Below, piece by piece: positions 33,167 to 38,929 of a stretch of 38,929 nt of DNA. The notes below the pieces were generated by a model. It made no database searches and was not told the origin of the DNA. It was given only the letters and a program-made list of their open reading frames with translations. The position numbers and the translations under genes are program-made. Every line of letters starts with the position of its first letter. The first letter of the stretch is position 1. This DNA is from Thermohalobaculum sp039817245 (GTDB lineage: Bacteria > Pseudomonadota > Alphaproteobacteria > Rhodobacterales > Rhodobacteraceae), in assembly GCA_039817245.1 (NCBI GenBank), contig JBCBWF010000007.1:1-38929 (forward strand), read 5' to 3'.

Positions 33167-35554
33167 TTAGCCGGGTCGTTCCGCGAAGGGCGGGGGGGCG
33201 AAGGCGGTGACCGGCGGGGCGGGGGTCTCGAGCGCTGCGACCTCGACCAGTGTGGTGTGGGCGGAAGGGCCCTGGCCGAGGCGCGAGGTGCCCTTGTCGC
33301 GGGTCAGGACGTTGGCGTTGCCGTGCTTGCAGAGGCTGCCGGGCCGGCCGGGATGCTCGGGATCGTACCAGGCGCCGGTGGCGAGCTGGATGACGCCGGG
33401 GCGCAGCGTGTCGCTGATGCGCAGGCCCGCGAGGCAGGCGCCGCGGTCGTTGAAGACGCGGACGATGTCGCCGGCGGCGAGGCCGCGGGCGGCGGCGTCG
33501 GCGGGGTGCATGGTGAGCGGTTCGCGCCCGGCGATCTTGGTGGACTGGCTGGCCGCGCCCTGGTCGAGCTGGGCGTGCAGGCGATGCGTCGGCTGGTTCG
33601 AGATGAGATGGAGGGGGTAGCGCGGTGTCCCGCCATGCGCTCCGCCATTTACGCTGCCGTTTGCCCCGCTATCTGCGCGACCACTGCTGCTGGCATTGGC
33701 GCTGCCGAGCCATTCATAGGGCTCGCGCCAGACCGGGTGGCCGGGGCAGTCCTCGTAGCCGAAGCCAGCGATGCGCTCGGAGAAAACCTCGATGCGCCCG
33801 CTCGGGGTGGCGAGGGGATGGGCCTCGGGATCGGCGCGGAAGGCTCCGAGCAGGACGGTGGCGCCGGGATCGGGCGGCAGCTCGGCGGTGCCGTCGGCGC
33901 GCAGGGTCTCGAGCGGGGGCAGGGCGAAGCCGGCCTCGCCGGCGCGCTGGCGGGCCTGGTCCCAGAGATGGCCGATCCAGGCCTCCGCGTCGCGGCCTTC
34001 GGTGAAGCGCTCCGCGACGCCCATCTGCGCGGCGAGCCCGGAGAAAATCGCGTAGTCGTCCCGCGCCTCGGCGACCGGGGATATGGCGCGGCGCATTGCG
34101 ACGATGGTCGGCTCCCAATGAGTCATGGCGATGTCGTCGCGTTCGAGCGGGCTGGTGGCGGGGAACACGATGTCCGCATGCTTGGCCATGGCGGTCCACC
34201 AGATCTCGTTGACGATGATCGTCTCCGGGCGCTGCAGCGCGCGCATCAGGCGGTTGAGGTCCTGATGATGGTGGAAGGGGTTGCCGCCGGTCCAGTAGAG
34301 CAGGCGCAGATCCGGGTAGCGCCGGGGCTCGCCGTTGAAGTCATAGGCCCCGCCGGGGTCGAGCAGGGCGTCGGCGATGCGGGCGACGGGGATGGTCTCG
34401 GCGACCGGGTTCCGGCCCTGGGGCAGCGCGGGGAAGCGGAAGGGGCGGACCGGGTTGCCGATGCCGTTTTCCGAGGCGTAGCCGAAGCCGAAGCCGCCGC
34501 CGGGCAGGCCGATCTGGCCGAGCATGGCGGCGAGGACGATGGCCATCCAGCCCGGCTGCTCGCCATGATCGGCGCGCTGCACGGACCAGGCCATGGCGAT
34601 GAGGGTGCGCGAGGCGGCCATGCGCCGGGCGAGGGCGGCGATCGCGTCGGCCGGGAGCCCGGTGATGCCGGCGGCCCAGGCGGCGGATTTCGGCGTGCCG
34701 TCGGTCTCGCCGAGGAGATAGGGCAGGAAGCGCTCGAAGCCTGTGGTGTAGCGCGCCAGGAAGGCGCGGTCGTGCAGGTCCTCCGTGACGAGCGTGTGGG
34801 CGAGGCCGAGGAGGAGGGCGGTGTCGGTGCCCGGGCGCAGCGCAAGCCAGTCCGCCTCGATCTCCGGGATGGTGTCGCTCCGGATGGGGCTCACATTGAC
34901 GAAGCGGCAGCCATTGGCGTGGGCGTCGAGAAGGGCGCCGCGGGTGGAGTGCCGGCCGACGCCGCCGGAATTCACGCGGGCGTTCTTGATGGGCATGCCG
35001 CCGAGCATCACGAGAAGCTCGGTATGGCGCGCGATCACCGGCCAGGCGGTGGCGCCGTTGAGCAGAAGCTGCCGGAAGGGGCCGACGATATGGGGCGTGA
35101 GCGCGCTGATCGCGGCGTAGCTGTAGGTGTCGATCGAGGCGGTGTAGCCGCCGATGCAGTTGAGAAACCGGTGCACCTGGCTCTGGGCGTGATGGAAGCG
35201 CCCGGCGCTGGCCCAGCCATAGGAGCCGCCGAAGATGGCCGCGTTGCCATGGGCGGTGCGGACGCGCTCGAGCTCGGCGGCGGCGATCTCGAGGGCCTCG
35301 TCCCAGGGCACCTCGACGAAGGGGTCGGCGCCGCGGGCGGTGCGGTCGGAAGCCGCGCGCCCGGCGAGGAAGCCGCGGCGGATCGCGGGGCGGGCGATGC
35401 GGCTCGGATGCTGCACGGCATCGGCCATGCCGGGGCCTATGGGGGTGGGATCCGGGTCGCCCTCCCAGGGCTCGATGCCGGTGATGCGGTCGTCGCGCAC
35501 GCGCGCATAGAGCGTGCCCCAATGGGTGGCGGAGAGGATGCGCGCGTCGGTCAT
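33167..35554 (-). CDS. bisC: BisC-like molybdopterin oxidoreductase (biotin/methionine sulfoxide reductase type)
   Basis: A 795-residue molybdoenzyme of the DMSO reductase family. Along its length it resembles E. coli BisC: SATHWGTLYARV at the start, FVEVPWDEALEIAAAELE near 85, GGSYGWASAGRFHHAQSQVHRF near 112 with the serine that ligates molybdenum, GEQPGWMAIVLAAMLGQIGLPGGGFG near 330, TGGNPFHHHQDLNRLMRA near 425, KHADIVFPATSPLERDD near 460, and NVLTRDKGTSRLG near the end. There is no twin-arginine signal and no Fe-S motif, so it is cytoplasmic, as BisC is. A Ser/Gly/Asn-rich insert sits near 625-650. AGGAG precedes the ATG. Substrate (biotin, methionine or other S/N-oxide) is not proven. Confidence 0.92.
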   Translation of the reverse strand: MTDARILSATHWGTLYARVRDDRITGIEPWEGDPDPTPIGPGMADAVQHPSRIARPAIRRGFLAGRAASDRTARGADPFVEVPWDEALEIAAAELERVRTAHGNAAIFGGSYGWASAGRFHHAQSQVHRFLNCIGGYTASIDTYSYAAISALTPHIVGPFRQLLLNGATAWPVIARHTELLVMLGGMPIKNARVNSGGVGRHSTRGALLDAHANGCRFVNVSPIRSDTIPEIEADWLALRPGTDTALLLGLAHTLVTEDLHDRAFLARYTTGFERFLPYLLGETDGTPKSAAWAAGITGLPADAIAALARRMAASRTLIAMAWSVQRADHGEQPGWMAIVLAAMLGQIGLPGGGFGFGYASENGIGNPVRPFRFPALPQGRNPVAETIPVARIADALLDPGGAYDFNGEPRRYPDLRLLYWTGGNPFHHHQDLNRLMRALQRPETIIVNEIWWTAMAKHADIVFPATSPLERDDIAMTHWEPTIVAMRRAISPVAEARDDYAIFSGLAAQMGVAERFTEGRDAEAWIGHLWDQARQRAGEAGFALPPLETLRADGTAELPPDPGATVLLGAFRADPEAHPLATPSGRIEVFSERIAGFGYEDCPGHPVWREPYEWLGSANASSSGRADSGANGSVNGGAHGGTPRYPLHLISNQPTHRLHAQLDQGAASQSTKIAGREPLTMHPADAAARGLAAGDIVRVFNDRGACLAGLRISDTLRPGVIQLATGAWYDPEHPGRPGSLCKHGNANVLTRDKGTSRLGQGPSAHTTLVEVAALETPAPPVTAFAPPPFAERPG

Positions 35555-35808
35555 GGCGGGGCTCCTGATCGGCTGCGCCCGGCGCCGGGCGCGTTCGCCA
35601 CCCAAGCGCCGGGGGCGGGGGGCGTCAAGGCGTGGCGCGTCCTGGGCGCGTCGGGGCGCGGCGGGGCCCGGGCGGGCCGGTCGGCGGTCGCACGGACGGT
35701 TGCGCGGGCGATCACACTGGCGTGATCGCGGCGAACTCTCCCTTCTCGGGCTCGTCAGTCGCTGTGAAGGGTCGGGCAGACCGGCAGGGACGTTGTGCGG
35801 AGGGCTGC
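35555..35808. promoter_or_regulatory. Divergent region between bisC-like and ECF sigma genes
   Basis: A 254-bp gap containing both promoters. The clearest feature is the palindrome at 35708-35729. Near the sigma gene, GGAGGG provides a ribosome site 5 bp before its ATG. Confidence 0.55.
35708..35729. promoter_or_regulatory. Palindrome GCGATCAC-N6-GTGATCGC
   Basis: A perfect 8-bp inverted repeat with a 6-bp centre in the divergent promoter region, 80 bp upstream of the ECF sigma start and about 155 bp upstream of the molybdoenzyme. Size and symmetry fit an operator for a dimeric regulator not encoded next to it. Confidence 0.5.
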
Positions 35809-36387
35809 ATGCAGCCGGGTCAGAGATACTCGGAGGACGGGCTCGCGGATCTCTTCCGCGCCGATCTCGATGCGCTCTACCGCTATGCCGTGAAGCTGCT
35901 GCGCGACGCGGACGAGGCGCAGGATGCGGTGCATGACGCCTTTCTGCGGATCTGCGGGCGCGGGGGCCATGTGGAGGCGCCGGTGCGCCCGCGGCCCTGG
36001 ATGTTCCGGGTGCTGCGCAATGTCTGCATCGACCGGATGCGCGCGCGGGGGCGGCGGGCGACGCTGTTCGTGCCCGGGAGCGAGGATTTCGACGGGGTCT
36101 CGGAGCGGACGCCGGAGACCGATCTCGTGGCGCATGACGCGCTGGCCAAGGTGAGCGCTGCGGCAGCCCGCCTGCCGGCGGAGCTCGGCGAGACGCTGGC
36201 GCTCGTGGTGGTGGAGCAGCTGAGCTACCAGGAGGCGGCCTTCGTGATGGAGGTTCCGGTGGGCACCGTACGCTCGCGGCTCTACCGCGCGCGGCGCCTG
36301 CTGCGCGACTGCCTGAACCCTGCGGACACGGAAGAGCTGGTGCGCGCCGGGGCGGGGACGGGATCTGCAGCGTCGGAGGCTGAGTGA
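35809..36387 (+). CDS. ECF-type RNA polymerase sigma factor
   Basis: A 192-residue extracytoplasmic-function sigma factor. Region 2 is at residues 14-80 (LFRADLDALYRYAVKLLRDADEAQDAVHDAFLRI, then RPWMFRVLRNVCIDRMRARGRR). Region 4 is at about 115-170 with the DNA-binding helix VVEQLSYQEAAFVMEVPVGTVRSRLYRARRLLRD. It should redirect RNA polymerase to a small regulon, probably including its own promoter. Start at 35809 was chosen for the GGAGGG site. Its stop overlaps the start of the next gene (TGATG), the usual sigma/anti-sigma coupling. Confidence 0.93.
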   Translation: MQPGQRYSEDGLADLFRADLDALYRYAVKLLRDADEAQDAVHDAFLRICGRGGHVEAPVRPRPWMFRVLRNVCIDRMRARGRRATLFVPGSEDFDGVSERTPETDLVAHDALAKVSAAAARLPAELGETLALVVVEQLSYQEAAFVMEVPVGTVRSRLYRARRLLRDCLNPADTEELVRAGAGTGSAASEAE

Positions 36388-37226
36388 TGTCGGACGGTCG
36401 CTGGAGCAAGGATGTCGAGAGCTATGTGGACGGCGAGGCCGGTGCGCGCGCATCGGCGATCGCGGCGCATATCGCGGCCACGCCGGCCTCGGCCGCGCTG
36501 GCGCGGGAGGTAGCGGCGCTGAACGCCGCCCTGCGCGCCGATGCGCGCAGGCAGCGCGCACCCGAGGCGCTGGCGGCCCGGCTGGAGCGCGTGGGCGACA
36601 GCGCGGGGCCGCTCTATGCGCCGGAAGCCGGGGCGGTGGCCGGGTTGTGCAGGCCGGCCGGGCGGTTCGGTGCGGCGCCCGCCTCCCGGCTCTCGCGACG
36701 CCGGGTGCTGGGCTTCGGCGCGGCGGCGGCCGTGGCGGCCTCGGCCGGGGTGCTGATGGTGGGCCGGCCCGGCGGGGCCGGCGCGCAGGCGATGGCGCCG
36801 GATGTCTTCGGCGATTTCCTGACCCAGTCGGTCGCCGACCGGCCGCTGGACTACACGGCGACGGATCTGGGGCAGGTGGTCTCGTGGTTCGCGCCGCGGC
36901 TGCCCTTCGCCATGCCGGCGCTCACGGCACCGCCGGAGCTTTCGCTGCGGGGGGCGCGGCTCTGCTGGCTGCTCGAGCGGCGGATCGCGGCTTTCGACTT
37001 CAAGCCCGCGAGCGGGGCGGTGAGCCTTTACGTGGCCGATGCGGAGGGGCTGGCGATCCGGGACGGGCTGCCCTTGCCCGCGCGCCCGGCGCCAGCGGTC
37101 TCGCTGGAGCGCAACGGGCTCGCCGGCGCCTTCTGGCAGGACGGCACGCTCGCCTATGCGCTGCTCGGCACTCTCTCGGGTGCGGCGATTGCGGCCATCG
37201 CGGCGGAGATCCGGACCGCGGGCTGA
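36387..37226 (+). CDS. Putative membrane anti-sigma factor
   Basis: A 279-residue protein overlapping the sigma gene by 1 bp. N-terminal 100 residues are a cytoplasmic-type anti-sigma region (SYVDGEAGARASAIAAHIAATPASAALAREVAALNAALR), but the zinc-anti-sigma motif HxxxCxxC is absent: the position holds HIAATPAS. SRRRVLGFGAAAAVAASAGVLMVGRPGGAGAQA at 100-132 is one membrane segment that also looks like a twin-arginine signal. The 145-residue outer domain (DVFGDFLTQSVADRPLDYTATDLGQVVSWFAPRLPF) resembles those of transmembrane anti-sigma factors. Role as anti-sigma is inferred from overlap and topology. Confidence 0.82.
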   Translation: MSDGRWSKDVESYVDGEAGARASAIAAHIAATPASAALAREVAALNAALRADARRQRAPEALAARLERVGDSAGPLYAPEAGAVAGLCRPAGRFGAAPASRLSRRRVLGFGAAAAVAASAGVLMVGRPGGAGAQAMAPDVFGDFLTQSVADRPLDYTATDLGQVVSWFAPRLPFAMPALTAPPELSLRGARLCWLLERRIAAFDFKPASGAVSLYVADAEGLAIRDGLPLPARPAPAVSLERNGLAGAFWQDGTLAYALLGTLSGAAIAAIAAEIRTAG

Positions 37227-37228
37227 GC

Positions 37229-37251
37229 GCATCGCCCGGCGCAGGCGATGC
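37229..37251. terminator. 8-bp hairpin between anti-sigma and creatininase genes
   Basis: GCATCGCC pairs perfectly with GGCGATGC around a 7-base loop, 2 bp after the anti-sigma stop and 26 bp from the end of the convergent creatininase gene. No T-run. Probable two-way terminator. Confidence 0.55.
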
Positions 37252-37277
37252 GGCGCCCGGGTGGCGTCTGCGACCGG

Positions 37278-38009
37278 TCAGCTGCTCCTGACGAAGCGGC
37301 GGTAGTCCTCGGCGACGGCGGCTCCGGCTGCGGCGAGGAGGGCGCGGCCGTGCTCGGGGCGGGCGAGCGCGGAGTGCGAGCCGACGCGGCCATCCGGGAA
37401 GGCTCGGCGGTGCGCGTCCGGCGGGCCGTGGCGGTCGCCGGCATGGGCGGCAATGAAGGCGGCGGAGACGGGCTCGGGCGGGGTGGCGGCCGCGCCCGGC
37501 GCGACGCTCCGGCATAGCGCCTGGGTGATGGCCACCTCGGAGGGGGTGGCGTGCATCCCCTCCCAGCCCCCGTAGAGGTCGCGGCGAAGGGCGTTGACGG
37601 GCGCGAAATCCCACCAGCTCCGGATCCGGATGGCGGGGCGCCCGGCGGCCGCGCGGGCGAGGGGGGCGAGGTTCGCGCCGTGGGCGTTGAGGCAGTAGAG
37701 ATGGCCGAAGCCCTGGGCGAGGAGCCCCTCGAAGAGCTCGGCGAGCACCGCTTCGAAGACCGGCTCGGAGAGCGAGAGCGTGCCCGGAAAGCCGGTGTTG
37801 AAGGGGGCGGGCGTGAGCGCGAGCGTGGGGGCGATGAGCGCGCCGGTGCGCGCGGCGGCGGCCTCGGCGATGGCGGTGGCGCAGAGGCTGTCCGTCCCGA
37901 TCAGGCCCATCGGCCCGTGCTGCTCGGTGGAGCCGACCGGGATCAGGATGCCGGAGGCGCGGGCGAGATAGGCCTCGACCTCCGGCCAGGTGCAGAGATC
38001 GAGGCGCAA
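37278..38009 (-). CDS. Creatininase-family amidohydrolase, TTG start
   Basis: A 243-residue metal-dependent hydrolase of the creatininase family. Metal-binding residues are visible: E29, H31 and D40 in GSTEQHGPMGLIGTD, the histidine of LNAHGAN near 110, and the glutamate of MHATPSEVA near 155. These enzymes open cyclic amides (creatinine) or cleave formamides and peptide C-termini (FAPy deformylase ArfB, mycofactocin MftE). The only usable start is TTG at 38009, because a TAG codon lies two codons upstream. It follows a solute-binding protein gene after 37 bp, suggesting hydrolysis of the imported compound. Specific substrate unknown. Confidence 0.88.
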   Translation of the reverse strand: MRLDLCTWPEVEAYLARASGILIPVGSTEQHGPMGLIGTDSLCATAIAEAAAARTGALIAPTLALTPAPFNTGFPGTLSLSEPVFEAVLAELFEGLLAQGFGHLYCLNAHGANLAPLARAAAGRPAIRIRSWWDFAPVNALRRDLYGGWEGMHATPSEVAITQALCRSVAPGAAATPPEPVSAAFIAAHAGDRHGPPDAHRRAFPDGRVGSHSALARPEHGRALLAAAGAAVAEDYRRFVRSS

Positions 38010-38046
38010 GGGTCTAGTCAGGTCCGGTGCCGGATCGCGTTCCGGA

Positions 38047-38823
38047 TCAGTTGGATAGCTGCCACTTCTTGCCGAGTTCCTCGAAGAAACCGCGCTCGGC
38101 TTTCAGGCCGATCCAGGTGTTGACGTAGTTGATCCAGACCTGGTCGCCCTGGGGGAGCAGCATGGCGATGGGCGTGGGCGCCTTGGGCTCGGAGACCGGC
38201 ACGACCATCATCTGCGGATACTTCGCCACCAGCTTGTAGGCCTCGACATTCGAGGTGATGTGGGCATCGGCCCGGCCGGCGAGCACTTCCTGGAAGTCCC
38301 GCGCCGGGGCCTCCACGATCTTGTGCTGGGCGTTGGGGAAGAACTGCTTGACCTGCTGCTCCTGCGTGGTGCCGAGGGTGGCCGCGACCGTGACCTCCGG
38401 CTTGTCGAGATCGGCCCAGTCCGCGAACTTGCCCGCGTTCTCCTTCAGCGTGAGCGGCACGGTGGCGAGCGAGAAGTAGCTCGTGGAGTATCCCGCGACC
38501 TTGGCGCGCGCGGGCGCGACGGAGGCGGAGCCGGTCATGTGGTACTTGCCGGAGACCACGCCGTTGACCAGCGTCTTCCAGTCCGTCGGCACGAACTCGA
38601 CCTCGACGCCGAGATCCTTGGCGAGCTCGGTCATTACGTCGATGTCGTAGCCGGTATAGCTGTTGGTGGCCGGGTCCTTCATGGTCATCGGGTTCCAGTC
38701 CCCCGTCGTGCCGACCTTGAGGACGCCGCCGTTCAGGATGTCGTTGAGTGCGGACTGCGCCTGGGCGATGCCGGCCGTGGCGATGCCGGCCACCAAGAGC
38801 GCTGCTGCCGTGAACATTTTCAT
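38047..38823 (-). CDS. Family 3 solute-binding protein (amino acid/PheC-like)
   Basis: A 258-residue periplasmic protein with a signal peptide (residues 1-22, cleaved AQA before QSALND). The mature part has the family 3 pattern: LKVGTTGDWNPMTMKDP, SYTGYDIDVMTELAKDLGVEVEFVPTDWKTLV, and ADAHITSNVEAYKLVAKYP. The VGTTGDW and DFQEVLAGRADAHITSNVEA stretches recall cyclohexadienyl dehydratase-like members (PheC), but the context is transport-like, so a binding protein for an amino acid or small amide is more likely. GGGGAGAGA precedes the ATG; a second ATG lies two codons in. No permease or ATPase is in the window; they may lie downstream of neither gene or outside. Confidence 0.88.
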   Translation of the reverse strand: MKMFTAAALLVAGIATAGIAQAQSALNDILNGGVLKVGTTGDWNPMTMKDPATNSYTGYDIDVMTELAKDLGVEVEFVPTDWKTLVNGVVSGKYHMTGSASVAPARAKVAGYSTSYFSLATVPLTLKENAGKFADWADLDKPEVTVAATLGTTQEQQVKQFFPNAQHKIVEAPARDFQEVLAGRADAHITSNVEAYKLVAKYPQMMVVPVSEPKAPTPIAMLLPQGDQVWINYVNTWIGLKAERGFFEELGKKWQLSN

Positions 38824-38929
38824 TGTGTCTCTCCCCGTTAACCGCGCGCCAAGAGTGGCGGGAAAGGGGGGCGGATTGGAAGGAAAAGCGTGTGCATCGC
38901 AGCGAGGAATCTGCTTCTGTGAAGGCCAC
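38824..38929 (-). promoter_or_regulatory. Upstream region of the solute-binding protein gene
   Basis: The last 106 bp hold no gene; they include the ribosome site and presumably the promoter of the leftward solute-binding protein gene. No clear promoter boxes were identified. Confidence 0.35.

Overview
The window is a very GC-rich stretch from an alphaproteobacterium, most likely a Rhodobacterales (Paracoccaceae/Roseobacter-type) genome. The signs are: a VPLPA-type C-terminal sorting tail, DUF1194, TRAP and Ugp transporters, Tad-type pseudopilin and von Willebrand genes, a tandem cold-shock protein, and several copies of the alphaproteobacterial SOS-box pattern GTTC-N7-GTTC. Codon use is uniformly GC-rich. 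The AT-richer stretches are promoter regions (about 3640-3750, 15125-15300, 27780-28010) and the small gene at 11353.

Layout. 1-2630: the end of a ugpB-like binding protein plus the two permeases ugpA and ugpE (glycerol-3-phosphate/sugar ABC importer; no ATPase gene follows). 2684-5930: divergent oxyR and katG, a peroxide-defence pair. 6013-6903: a sulfotransferase. 7013-8541: an accessory stretch with a small inverted-repeat element, a 16-bp tandem array and a broken VPLPA-CTERM gene. 8542-10987: a DUF1194 secreted protein, an acetamidase/formamidase and a small membrane protein. 11353-15049: a small unknown protein, a Stf0-type sulfotransferase, an ankyrin-type protein and an AraC regulator. 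15302-18088: a large repeat protein with Gly/Asp linkers. 18207-19495: a double cold-shock protein and an unknown protein with an Asn-Cys motif. 19727-21624: a translationally coupled CoA-transferase and glutathione transferase.

21979-27667: a catabolic locus. A divergent Ldh-family dehydrogenase faces a complete TRAP transporter (binding protein, small and large permease) followed by a fused UxaA/altronate-dehydratase-type enzyme, suggesting uptake and breakdown of a sugar acid or related hydroxy acid. 28012-30712: three overlapping genes for a von Willebrand/TadG-like protein and two TadE-like pseudopilin-type proteins. 31200-32914: an unknown protein and a Gfo/Idh/MocA oxidoreductase, bracketed by two inverted copies of a long hairpin repeat. 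33167-37226: a BisC-like molybdoenzyme divergent from an ECF sigma factor and its overlapping membrane partner. 37278-38823: a family 3 solute-binding protein and a creatininase-family amidohydrolase with a TTG start.

The strongest unexplained signals are non-coding. (1) A dispersed intergenic element has a 23-25 bp GC-rich end (core TGTCGTGGGTGGG followed by a GCGGCCGC-like block) placed exactly 19-20 bp from a GTTC-N7-GTTC box. Two copies form inverted pairs (7013-7211 and 21639-21790), one is solitary (11176-11233), and a core without a box lies at 8370. (2) A second family of long hairpins (30932-31004 and 33074-33156) sits between convergent genes. No tRNA, rRNA, CRISPR array, intact transposase or prophage gene was seen.
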